Of a DNA stretch of 20,257 bases, positions 1 through 6,664 are shown in pieces. The first letter of the stretch is position 1. The number at the start of each line of letters is the position of its first letter. Position numbers and translations under genes: made by a program. The stretch covers positions 1 through 20,257 of the forward strand of contig JAHFEP010000028.1 of NCBI GenBank assembly GCA_023248415.1. Direction: 5' to 3'. The notes under the pieces are model-generated. The model was not told the DNA's origin, searched no databases, and worked only from the letters and a program-made list of their open reading frames with translations. The DNA comes from Nitrospirota bacterium. GTDB lineage: Bacteria > Nitrospirota > CAKKRA01 > 9FT-COMBO-42-15.

Positions 1-264
1 TGTTGCGCGGCCTACAACAGAGGCGTTTATGCCTGTCTCGGAATCTACGCTAAGATATCTTGCCTCTGCGTCTTCTATTTCGGATTTTGAAAGCAATATA
101 TCAGGATGCGGCTCTTCTGCGAGCTTGAGCGCATATTCAAGTGTAAGGGGTTCTGGCAAGGACGGAGCAGGTTTTTCCTCAGCATGAAGATGAGGGGATA
201 AGGTCAATACATAAAGAATGAATGCCGCATAAATAGCCGGCTTCCTGCTAAACCGCTTCTTCAT
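1..264 (-). CDS. TolC-family outer-membrane efflux protein, N-terminal fragment
   Basis: This is a partial gene running off the left edge of the window; only the first 88 codons are seen. The translation begins MKKRFSRKPAIYAAFILYVL, a basic then hydrophobic signal peptide ending near HAEEKPAP. It continues with PLTLEYALKLAEEPHPDI and a helix rich in S/E/A (SEIEDAEARY). That pattern (L-T-L-x-x-A-L-x-L-A, then N/H-P-D) is typical of the start of outer-membrane efflux (TolC/OEP) proteins, which form trimeric periplasm-spanning channels. The ATG overlaps the stop of the upstream thioredoxin gene as ATGA, so it is probably translationally coupled to it. The role with the sox genes is unknown; it may export or secrete sulfur compounds, but that is only a guess. 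The family assignment rests on a short N-terminus. Confidence 0.7.
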   Translation of the reverse strand, partial: MKKRFSRKPAIYAAFILYVLTLSPHLHAEEKPAPSLPEPLTLEYALKLAEEPHPDILLSKSEIEDAEARYLSVDSETGINASVVGRAT

Positions 265-797
265 TTTGGCTTTTCTTTTTGCTTTTGCTGTTTATATTTT
301 AAGAAAGGCATTTCCTTATACACATCATTGACCACATATTCGCCGAGCCACAAGAACTCAGCAATGTTCTGGGCAGCGCCTAAATACCGCGTAACCTCAT
401 TGCCGTTGAGGTCAAAAAAGATAAATGTGGGCGTTGCTCGGACATGCTTTTCCCTTGCATACTTTTTTTCAGGCATTGCGCCGCCTTTGAAATCAGTAAG
501 CTCTACATCGCCCCTTATATTCACAACGAACATAAGGAAGTGCTTCTTGAAAAAACTATTGACTTCAGCATCAGGAAAAACCTTTTCCTTCATCCAGTTG
601 CAGAAGGGTCATGTATCCTCTTCAAAGAAGAGCATGATGCCTTTTTTCCCCTGCTCCTTTGCAGTCACAAGTTCATCGGTAAAATCCCCGAGGGTAACAT
701 CAAAAAATTCAGCAGCCCATGCTGTTCCATGCATCAATATAAATATTATTAAAAGGATTATGCCGAGCCTTTTTATCTTTACACCCCTATTTTCCAT
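261..797 (-). CDS. soxW: SoxW-like periplasmic thioredoxin, selenoprotein with UxxC active site (TGA = Sec)
   Basis: The gene is a periplasmic thioredoxin-fold protein of 178 residues, provided the in-frame TGA at 609-611 is read as selenocysteine. Residues 1-29 are a signal peptide (IILLIIFILMHGTAWA). The fold then runs strand KKGIMLFFEEDT, residue 63 (TGA), PFC, helix NWMKEKVFPD, and the cis-Pro segment RATPTFIFFDLNGNEV. Relatives that accompany sox genes carry CPxC at this point, so the stop codon replaces exactly the first redox cysteine and the resolving cysteine (Cys66) is kept. Reading continues open and homologous on both sides. SoxW-type thioredoxins are thought to keep Sox proteins such as SoxY reduced. 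The start overlaps the DUF302 gene by 11 nt and the stop overlaps the next ATG (ATGA), so it is one operon. A naive gene caller would give two fragments (609-797 and 261-593). A nonsense mutation is the alternative, but the position and the hairpin downstream make it unlikely. The symbol is by similarity. Confidence 0.85.
573..589 (-). promoter_or_regulatory. Bacterial SECIS-like hairpin downstream of the Sec codon
   Basis: In the mRNA, AGGAAAA (589-583) pairs perfectly with UUUUCCU (579-573), leaving an apical GGU triloop (582-580). The first loop G lies 27 nt after the UGA, inside the 16-37 nt range usually quoted for bacterial SECIS elements, which also favour a G in the first two loop positions. 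A second possible stem, CCUUC (607-603) with GAAGG (591-587), sits directly after the UGA and competes for two G residues. The structure was found by eye, not folded thermodynamically. Confidence 0.65.
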
Positions 798-1284
798 ACA
801 TCTCTATTACTTCCTTAATAATATCCTCAAGCAGTTTTTCTACAGGGGCAAGCACATCCCTGCCGCTGTCATCCTTCCAGATAAGCCGCCTGTAAGATAG
901 ATACACTTTCTTTTCATCCTTAGGCAGGGTGTAAGCCATTATCTGATACGGACAAAATGAAAGAAAATGCGGGTTCTTTTCCAGCATATCCCTTGAAATA
1001 ACTGCGCTGCAAAATTCCAGAACATTCGCCTTTCCGTATATTTTTTTTGTCCTGCCCAACTCTTTACCGGTCCTCTCCAGCATATCACCTACATGGGAAA
1101 CGCTGGATACAGTCAGCCCCCTTGCATGTAAAGCCGCCTGCAGGCCATCCCACACCTCGTCATAGTCAGCATTAAATGTGTATATGACAACAGGCTCTTT
1201 GCCTTCCTTAGCAGCAAATGCCTGCTGAGGAATAAGTGTAATCAAAGACAACAGAACTAATAAAATTATTCTCTTGGCAAACAA
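787..1284 (-). CDS. DUF302-domain periplasmic protein
   Basis: A 165-residue exported protein with a clear signal peptide (MFAKRIILLVLLSLITLIPQ, cut near AFA). The body carries the DUF302-like pattern: a ferredoxin-like strand-helix start (VVIYTFNADYDEVWDGLQAALHARG), a central V-L-E-F-C-S-A segment, and the PHFLSFCPYQIMAYTLP stretch followed by YLSYRR. DUF302 proteins have no agreed biochemical activity; genes of this family are seen next to sulfur-oxidation genes, which fits the neighbourhood here. Two cysteines (in EFCSA and SFCPY) could be redox-active or bind a ligand, but that is a guess. It sits 3 nt after the YeeE/YedE permease and overlaps the selenoprotein thioredoxin by 11 nt, so the three are surely co-translated. 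The family call is good and the function unknown. Confidence 0.75.
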   Translation of the reverse strand: MFAKRIILLVLLSLITLIPQQAFAAKEGKEPVVIYTFNADYDEVWDGLQAALHARGLTVSSVSHVGDMLERTGKELGRTKKIYGKANVLEFCSAVISRDMLEKNPHFLSFCPYQIMAYTLPKDEKKVYLSYRRLIWKDDSGRDVLAPVEKLLEDIIKEVIEMYGK

Positions 1285-1287
1285 GAA

Positions 1288-2520
1288 TTACAGCTCCTTC
1301 ATCAGGCGCCAGTTTATGTATTTGGCCCCTGTTATTGCCCCTATAAATATAAATGTCATTGTAACGATGCTTCCGAGCGCAAGCGTTGAGATGCCGCTCA
1401 GGCCATGTCCAATATTGCATCCCATTGCCACTACAGCGCCAAATCCCATTAAAAGCCCGCCAAAGAGGTTATATTTGAACTGCTGAAGCGGAGGCGCAAC
1501 CCAGTTGAATGTCCTGCTGAACATAGCGGCAATATAGGAGCCTCCCAAGACGCCAAAGACTGTTGCTATTCCAAAATTTATGCTCTCCCCTGTCCAGAGT
1601 ATTATATATCTGAATGTCTCGGCATCAGGAAGGGCAAAGGTGAGGCTCTTTGGCCTCCATCTCTGAAGTAGCATAGGGTCATCCGGCCCTGAAAAAGTAA
1701 ACTGGTCAATATGCAGCATCGCCTTATATGCAGCGCCGTTTATCCACCATGCAAATACTACTGTAAGGCCTATGGCAGCGCCAGCAAGGGGCCAGCGCCA
1801 GCCTCTCCATGGCGAACCCTTTGGCGCAGTAAACATAAAGATAATAAGGCCAATTCCAACAGCAATTATTACTGCCCATGACGGCACACCGCTTATGAGG
1901 TTCGGCAGGTATTGACTCTGGAGATTAAGTCTTAGCGACTCAATGTAATCTATTCTGAAGTTTGCCGTAACGCCCCATAAAGTGGCGCCGGAAGACAAGA
2001 TAAACGCCATAACAGTCACAAGGCCGCCGAGGTTTCCCTCTGCTGCCCTTACAAGGATCCTGCTTGCGCACCCGCCGCCAAATACAATGCCAACGCCGAA
2101 TATAAATCCGCCGAGTATATAGCCAAACCATGTAAACTGGCTGGATATGAAGGTGCTTCGGCTGATATCCACATAGCCAAAGCTATAAAGTATCTGAGTC
2201 CCGACGATTGCAACCAAAAGCGCCATTGCATACGCCCTTGTCTGCGTTAAATCATTTGTGGTTACAATATTATGGCAGGCTGCTGCAATGCAGAAGGTTG
2301 ACCTTTGAACCACAGCGCCCAACAGGCCGCCGATTAAAAGGCCTGATAATATGACCATCATTCTTATAGACCCTTTAATAGCAGTTATCTGCCCATCTGA
2401 CAATGTTCCTGCATCTATTGCAGCATAGCCTTTAACTTTTAATATTAGATATAATATCCATACAAAAACCCCTATAATCAGGGCAAAACCCACGGTTGTT
2501 TTTATCTTACTTGATTTCAT
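1288..2520 (-). CDS. YeeE/YedE (TsuA/SoxT-type) sulfur-compound permease
   Basis: A 410-residue integral membrane protein with about ten hydrophobic segments. It has the hallmarks of the YeeE/YedE sulfur-transport family. A first repeat contains QRSTFCIAAACHN (Cys77, Cys82), GGGCASRILVRAAEGNLGG has Cys151, and a final repeat AVVAMGCNIGHGLSGIS has Cys368. In the thiosulfate transporter TsuA, conserved cysteines in equivalent places line the pathway that relays thiosulfate. In sox clusters such permeases (SoxT) move sulfur compounds across the inner membrane; substrate and direction here are inferred. A good Shine-Dalgarno (GGAGG) precedes the ATG. Upstream lies a -10-like TATAAT (2635-2640) without a convincing -35, then a double-hairpin repeat. 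The DUF302 gene follows after 3 nt, making this the likely first gene of a permease-DUF302-thioredoxin-TolC unit. Confidence 0.85.
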   Translation of the reverse strand: MKSSKIKTTVGFALIIGVFVWILYLILKVKGYAAIDAGTLSDGQITAIKGSIRMMVILSGLLIGGLLGAVVQRSTFCIAAACHNIVTTNDLTQTRAYAMALLVAIVGTQILYSFGYVDISRSTFISSQFTWFGYILGGFIFGVGIVFGGGCASRILVRAAEGNLGGLVTVMAFILSSGATLWGVTANFRIDYIESLRLNLQSQYLPNLISGVPSWAVIIAVGIGLIIFMFTAPKGSPWRGWRWPLAGAAIGLTVVFAWWINGAAYKAMLHIDQFTFSGPDDPMLLQRWRPKSLTFALPDAETFRYIILWTGESINFGIATVFGVLGGSYIAAMFSRTFNWVAPPLQQFKYNLFGGLLMGFGAVVAMGCNIGHGLSGISTLALGSIVTMTFIFIGAITGAKYINWRLMKEL

Positions 2521-2536
2521 TATTCCTCCATTTTAG

Positions 2537-2615
2537 AATCCCCCTTTATCCCCCTTTTTCAAAGGGGGAGATTTCTCTATTCCCCTCTTTGAAAAAGAGG
2601 GGTTAGGGGAGATTT
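2537..2615. repeat. Paired REP-like palindromes in inverted orientation
   Basis: Two hairpins lie back to back upstream of the permease gene. The first is CCCCCTTT-TTC-AAAGGGGG (2550-2568). The second is CCCCTCTTT-GAA-AAAGAGGGG (2582-2602). Flanks AATCCCCCTTTAT and GGTTAGGGGAGATTT show that the second is an inverted, slightly diverged copy of the first, so the whole is a BIME-like unit. A related C-rich/G-rich palindrome occurs inside the gene at 10134-11381. Such units are common dispersed repeats in sulfur and metal-cycling bacterial genomes. It lies in the 5' leader of the permease mRNA and could act as an mRNA structure. Confidence 0.7.
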
Positions 2616-2675
2616 ACATGATTATTTCAATTCAATTATAAGACTCTATATAACCCGAAAAACTTAATTACAATG

Positions 2676-3575
2676 TCAACGCTTCAAAAATCCTACAATC
2701 TCCTCAGCCAATTCCTCAGCATTTAAGTCGCGAAAAAAGTGGTCAGCCATATCAAATACCTTTACATGCACCATCTTGTTACCAGACAGTGCAGATGCCT
2801 TTTCAATAAGGTCAGGAATTATGGTGTCGTTCTTGGCTATGGCAAGGAATACAGGCCTCTTAATCTGCGGTATTAGAAATGGTGTGTCCATTTTTTTGTC
2901 AGGCGCATAATAGCTGACAAATGCCTCTGCTGTAACTGATGTATCTTCACAGTAGAGAAAATCTGTATGTGCCAGCACAGCATCACCCTTGCCTGACTTA
3001 ATCAGCTTCTGCGCCTTTTCCAATAATGGCTGAAGCTCTTTCTTGTATCTTTTTTTATAACCCTCAGAAGCGCCCTTTTCATCCCATGTCATAGGAGCTA
3101 CGAGTATTGCTGATTTAATTGCAGGGTCATTGTTCTGGGATGCAAACCATGCCGCCTGATTCCCTCCCCTTGAATGCCCCAATAGCGCTATCTTTTTTAC
3201 ATCCCTCTTTTTCAGATAGTCAATCCATGCGCCGATTTCAGACATGGCATCTGTATGTTTATGCTTATGCAGATTCTGGCAGTCATACATGCCGCTGCGA
3301 TTGTCAATATTATAACTGAGGTTTATAGCAAGGGTATTTAGCCCGTTATCTTTTAGTAGATTCTGTAGGGCTGATGTAATCTCCATCCCCTTGTGGGCCA
3401 ATGTGCCGTGTACAATGAGAATTACACCATCAGTAATGGGTTTGTTCTGGCTGAGCTCTAAATTGGCATTGAGGGTGATGCCTTTATAAGGAAGCGTAAC
3501 CTCTTCTGCATGGGCAATTCCAGATAATAAAAATAGATAAAAAAATAAGATTAAGCCTGTTAGTTTTTGTATCAT
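2676..3575 (-). CDS. Secreted alpha/beta hydrolase
   Basis: A 299-residue alpha/beta-hydrolase-fold enzyme with a signal peptide (LTGLILFFYLFLLSGIAHA), so it is periplasmic. The visible catalytic set is the oxyanion-hole HG in LIVHGTLAHKG (55-63), the nucleophile elbow GHSRGG with Ser135, an acid in IAKNDTIIPD (Asp250) and the base in MADHFFRD (His279). Cys99 and Cys209 might form a disulfide. Substrate is unknown; family members cleave esters, thioesters or peptides. It follows soxB by 108 nt, but a strong hairpin (3624-3655) and a perfect TATAAT box (3582-3587) separate the two, so it probably has its own transcript. No Shine-Dalgarno precedes the ATG, consistent with a leaderless message. 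A link to sulfur oxidation is suggested only by position. Confidence 0.8.
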   Translation of the reverse strand: MIQKLTGLILFFYLFLLSGIAHAEEVTLPYKGITLNANLELSQNKPITDGVILIVHGTLAHKGMEITSALQNLLKDNGLNTLAINLSYNIDNRSGMYDCQNLHKHKHTDAMSEIGAWIDYLKKRDVKKIALLGHSRGGNQAAWFASQNNDPAIKSAILVAPMTWDEKGASEGYKKRYKKELQPLLEKAQKLIKSGKGDAVLAHTDFLYCEDTSVTAEAFVSYYAPDKKMDTPFLIPQIKRPVFLAIAKNDTIIPDLIEKASALSGNKMVHVKVFDMADHFFRDLNAEELAEEIVGFLKR

Positions 3576-3581
3576 ATAGAT

Positions 3582-3587
3582 ATTATA
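3582..3587 (-). promoter_or_regulatory. -10 box (TATAAT) 6 nt before the hydrolase ATG
   Basis: On the minus strand TATAAT is followed by ATCTAT and then the ATG. With the last T at -7, position +1 is the A of the start codon, so the transcript would be leaderless. No good -35 hexamer is seen at 16-18 nt; the upstream stretch is AT-rich. No Shine-Dalgarno exists between box and ATG, which supports the idea. Confidence 0.45.
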
Positions 3588-3623
3588 AACAAATTTTTAT
3601 ATAAAAGGAATACCCCTTAAACT

Positions 3624-3655
3624 ATGCAGGGGTGAATAACCATTCACCCCCGCAT
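3624..3655 (-). terminator. Hairpin after soxB, probable transcription terminator
   Basis: GGGGTGAAT (3629-3637) pairs with ATTCACCCC (3642-3650) around an AACC loop, and ATGC/GCAT extends the stem beyond one A-C mismatch, giving 13 pairs. It lies 29 nt past the soxB stop. On the minus strand no long U-run follows directly, while the plus-strand side is T-rich, so it may be a weak or RNA-stabilising terminator. Confidence 0.55.
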
Positions 3656-3683
3656 TTTATCTTATAAAAATAAAAAAATAAAT

Positions 3684-5345
3684 CTAATATATCATCTCTG
3701 GCCTGTCGTGCTTTACCTTTATGGTCTTCTTCTTTTTGATGTAATTAATGACAATGTCATAAACAGGCGGCCCAGGCTGCTCCTGCACCGAAGCCCATGC
3801 TGTCATAGTGTATTCCTTATCCGGATGGACATCCTTTCCTCGGATCTTCAGCTTCTGAATCCTGTTGCCGATTTTTTCATTCACCTTAATGGTAAAGCTC
3901 ATGCCTGCTGTCCTTACCATATCCCCGCCCTGCTGTTTATACGGGTCAGGGTTAAAGATATTGTCTCCTATGTCTTCTAAAACATCTTTCAGGGCGCTGC
4001 CAGTTATTTTTGTCTTATATGTGTTTGGATATGTAAGGGCAGTCTGTGAATAAACATCATCCGCAGTAATCGGTCCCGGCAGAACAGTTCTTCCCCATCT
4101 GAAGCCCGGTGAAAATGCAAAATCTGCATCATAGTAATCAATTAATGCCTCGCATATAAGGTCGTCAAATGTGCCGTCTAAATTTCCCCTTCTGTATAGC
4201 ACAGTCTCTGTATGACCCAGCACCTCGTCAAGCTTAGCCTTATGGGGTCCTCTTATATCCTCTACGAGCTTTGACATCTCAGGGTCAGGCTCTATCATTC
4301 CGGACATTACTGGAATGAGCCTGAATGAATAATCAACCATCTTCTTATTCTTCACCTCAATGTCCATCCTTGTAAGGAACTTGCCATAACAGCCTGTGTT
4401 TATTACAAGGGTCTTGCCAACCTGAATGGGTTTTGGTATTCCGTCATGTGTGTGTCCGCCAAAGATTACATCAATGCCCTTCACCCTGCTCGCCATCTTC
4501 TTGTCTACATCGCAGCCATTATGGGAGAGGACAATAACAAGGTCAACATTCTTTGACCTTACCTCATCCACAATCTTCTGCATGTTCTCGTCCTTGATGC
4601 CAAATGACCAGTTGGGTATGAACCTCCTCGGATTGGCTATTGGCGTGTATGGGAATGCCTGTCCAATGACCGCAACGGATACACCATTGACTGTTTTTAT
4701 CTCATAAGGCTTGAATATAGGGTCTCCCCATGTCGCCTCATTCACATTCTGTGCAACAAAGGGAAATTTCATCATCTTTATCAGCTCCAAAACCCTCTCC
4801 TCTGGATATGTAAATTCCCAATGGCCTGTCATTACCTCGCAGCCGAGCTGGTTGAAGACCCGAACCATGTCCTCTCCCCTACTCCAGAGGGCTGTTGCAG
4901 AGCCTTGAAGGGTGTCTCCGCCGTCTATATACAGAACCTTCCCATGCCTTTCAGCCTTTATCCTCTTAATCATAGAGGCTATATGGCTGACCCCTCCAAC
5001 CTTTCCATATTTTCTTGCAAGGTCAGAGAAGTTGTCATTAGTATATGAATAAGCCTCAAGCGTGTTGGGCTTATACCCATAATAATTCAGCAGGTCTCTG
5101 CCTGTAAGGTGGGGGGGCTGACCTTTATTGTCGCCCACCCCTATATTAACATCAGGCTCCCTGTAATACATCGGCACAAGCTGCGCATGTATGTCTGTTG
5201 TGTGCAGTATTGTGATATTCCCCTTGGCGTCAAATCTGAACAGATTCTCCTGCTTCAGATTCTTTGCAAGAGCTCCTGGCGGCAAACCAGCAGTCCCTGC
5301 AGCAAGCGCAGCCATATAGAGGAATTCCCTTCTTGTAAGAGCCAT
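3684..5345 (-). CDS. soxB: SoxB thiosulfohydrolase (dimanganese)
   Basis: SoxB releases sulfate from the thiosulfonate bound to the SoxYZ carrier in the periplasm. The 553-residue protein starts with a Tat signal (TRREFLYMAALAAG, twin Arg 5-6), suiting a folded metalloenzyme. The calcineurin-like metal core is complete: D51-I-H-A-Q, IDGGDTLQGS (140-149), the SoxB-specific GHWEFTY (174-180), SHNG (274-277) and GGHTHD (296-301). The C-terminal half (from about residue 370, HTETVLYRRGN...) is the 5'-nucleotidase-type domain with GFRWGRTVLPG. Length matches the family. It starts 10 nt after soxA with a GGAGG Shine-Dalgarno and is the last gene of the soxXYZAB block before a strong hairpin. Identification is near certain. 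Confidence 0.97.
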   Translation of the reverse strand: MALTRREFLYMAALAAGTAGLPPGALAKNLKQENLFRFDAKGNITILHTTDIHAQLVPMYYREPDVNIGVGDNKGQPPHLTGRDLLNYYGYKPNTLEAYSYTNDNFSDLARKYGKVGGVSHIASMIKRIKAERHGKVLYIDGGDTLQGSATALWSRGEDMVRVFNQLGCEVMTGHWEFTYPEERVLELIKMMKFPFVAQNVNEATWGDPIFKPYEIKTVNGVSVAVIGQAFPYTPIANPRRFIPNWSFGIKDENMQKIVDEVRSKNVDLVIVLSHNGCDVDKKMASRVKGIDVIFGGHTHDGIPKPIQVGKTLVINTGCYGKFLTRMDIEVKNKKMVDYSFRLIPVMSGMIEPDPEMSKLVEDIRGPHKAKLDEVLGHTETVLYRRGNLDGTFDDLICEALIDYYDADFAFSPGFRWGRTVLPGPITADDVYSQTALTYPNTYKTKITGSALKDVLEDIGDNIFNPDPYKQQGGDMVRTAGMSFTIKVNEKIGNRIQKLKIRGKDVHPDKEYTMTAWASVQEQPGPPVYDIVINYIKKKKTIKVKHDRPEMIY

Positions 5346-5355
5346 TTATACCTCC

Positions 5356-6222
5356 TTAGCGTCTGAAGCCAGGGACATGCTGAGGCCTTTGATTCGCCTG
5401 AGCAGTCACATATAATTCCAGATTGCGCATGTACTCAGTCTCAAAATCAGGGATTTTATCGTCAGACACTCTCATATTTTTAATGCAGCCCTTAAATCTA
5501 TCCTGAATAGTGCGTGTATGCATGCCGGCCTCTTTCCCCCAGTCTAACCTGAACGAAGGCCAGTGGTCTGCAAGCAATGGCGCTGGCGGAAGGAACTCCT
5601 GCCTTGAGTAACGGCCTGCATACTTTACATGGCACTGGGCGCAGTTCCAGTTCCATTCCCCAAGCTTTCCATAGAAGTTCTTTTTCCCTGCCTCATAGAA
5701 TTTGCTCGCAGGGCCGTCTGTTTTTACATTAATAGGCATGCCGTTGGAAAGGGATTTTACATACAATTCAACGGCTGTTATCTCGGCTTTGCCATATTTC
5801 CATGATTTCTCTTTTGCCACGCCCATATTCTTTTCACGGCACATATTTATCTGCATCGGAAGGGTTAGCACGCCTTTTAGATTGTCATCATATTTTGGAT
5901 AGTTAACTGCAATACCTTTGAGTTTTGCCCCATTTTCTCCGTGGCAGCTTGCACAGGATTTGCCTGCGCTTCCGTCTACCTTATGAAACATGTCCTTCCC
6001 ATCCTCAAGGATGAACTCACCGGGATTTCCATCCTCTTCCATCTTCTTTAGCTCATTGCCGTGAACCTTTGCATAGTCCTTTTCAAACTGTTTTACATCA
6101 ACAGCCATAACATATTCCTGAACACCCTTTTCCTCTTTTGCCTCTTTTCGCGAAGCAGTAGAAGAGGTGCATGATAAAATTAATGGTGTGGCCAATAATA
6201 ATAACACTAACATTTTCTTCAT
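5356..6222 (-). CDS. soxA: SoxA, diheme cytochrome c subunit of SoxXA, likely a lipoprotein
   Basis: SoxA with SoxX oxidatively couples thiosulfate to the SoxY cysteine. The 288-residue product has two CxxCH haem motifs, CASCH (90-94) and CAQCH (194-198), so it is the diheme form. The active-site cysteine (the haem ligand that carries persulfide in studied SoxA) is Cys246 in DRFKGCIKNMR. A further conserved-looking Cys128 lies in NMCREKNMG. Unusually, the signal ends in LILSC-TSST (Cys18), resembling a lipobox, so this SoxA may be membrane-anchored rather than soluble; the -2 Leu is slightly off consensus. A charged linker (RKEAKEEKG) follows. It begins 29 nt after soxZ with a GGAGGTGA Shine-Dalgarno and ends 10 nt before soxB. 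Confidence 0.95.
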   Translation of the reverse strand: MKKMLVLLLLATPLILSCTSSTASRKEAKEEKGVQEYVMAVDVKQFEKDYAKVHGNELKKMEEDGNPGEFILEDGKDMFHKVDGSAGKSCASCHGENGAKLKGIAVNYPKYDDNLKGVLTLPMQINMCREKNMGVAKEKSWKYGKAEITAVELYVKSLSNGMPINVKTDGPASKFYEAGKKNFYGKLGEWNWNCAQCHVKYAGRYSRQEFLPPAPLLADHWPSFRLDWGKEAGMHTRTIQDRFKGCIKNMRVSDDKIPDFETEYMRNLELYVTAQANQRPQHVPGFRR

Positions 6223-6251
6223 TATTCTTCACCTCCATTTATCTTTATTTT

Positions 6252-6584
6252 TTATTGCGGATTAACCTGAACCGTCTGCTCAAATGCGCCGCCCTTATTG
6301 TCCTTAAACATTATCTTTAGCGGCGCTGCCTTATCAGCCTTTAAATAAAAGGTTATAAAGGGGTTTGTGCTAACAGCAATGCCCCACTCCATGCTTGTTA
6401 CAAGGTCGCTTCCATAATATACCTTTACATCATTGATATAATGCTCTGGTATCAGATTTCCTGTCTTTGCATCCTTCCTTTGGCCTGTCTCCATTGGATG
6501 GACTACCATAGCCTTTACAGGAATTACATCTCCCTTTTTAATTGCGCCCGGCACCTTTATCATTATTTTGCCTATTTCAGCCAT
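6252..6584 (-). CDS. soxZ: SoxZ, sulfur-carrier complex subunit
   Basis: SoxZ is the scaffold partner of SoxY. The 110-residue sequence has the family start IGKIMIKVPGAIKKGDVIPV, the V-H-P-M-E-T-G-Q-R-K motif near residue 28, and the immunoglobulin-like strands ending in FKDNKGGAFEQTVQVNP. No signal peptide is present; SoxZ is normally co-exported through the Tat system with SoxY, which here carries the Tat signal. It follows soxY by 80 nt, a gap occupied by a near-perfect hairpin, and has a GGAGG Shine-Dalgarno. Identification is firm. Confidence 0.96.
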   Translation of the reverse strand: MAEIGKIMIKVPGAIKKGDVIPVKAMVVHPMETGQRKDAKTGNLIPEHYINDVKVYYGSDLVTSMEWGIAVSTNPFITFYLKADKAAPLKIMFKDNKGGAFEQTVQVNPQ

Positions 6585-6626
6585 TTGTTTCCTCCTATTT
6601 CTAAATTTTCAAATCATTAAATGACA

Positions 6627-6655
6627 ATAGGTCTTATATGACATATATGACCTAT
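6627..6655 (-). other. 29-nt near-perfect hairpin between soxY and soxZ
   Basis: ATAGGTC (6627-6633) pairs with GACCTAT (6649-6655), then after one T-T mismatch TATATG (6635-6640) pairs with CATATA (6642-6647). The centre is a single base, so the real loop must open a few pairs. It sits just after the soxY stop. No U-tract follows, so it is more likely an mRNA-processing, stability or expression-ratio element, or a small protein-binding palindrome, than a full terminator. Confidence 0.6.
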
Positions 6656-6664
6656 ATTTTCTTT

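Noticed and set aside
609..611. TGA as a simple nonsense mutation or two separate genes
   Set aside because: The stop is exactly at the redox cysteine, the frame continues with homology on both sides, and a SECIS-like hairpin follows; the downstream ATG at 593 would lack the active site.
328..900. Plus-strand 190-codon ORF
   Set aside because: It is antisense to the thioredoxin and DUF302 genes and has no domain pattern; it only arises from their reverse strand.
2648..2679. TTGACA followed by TTATAT upstream of the permease
   Set aside because: The spacer is 20 nt and the -35 overlaps the hydrolase stop; too long for a normal promoter.
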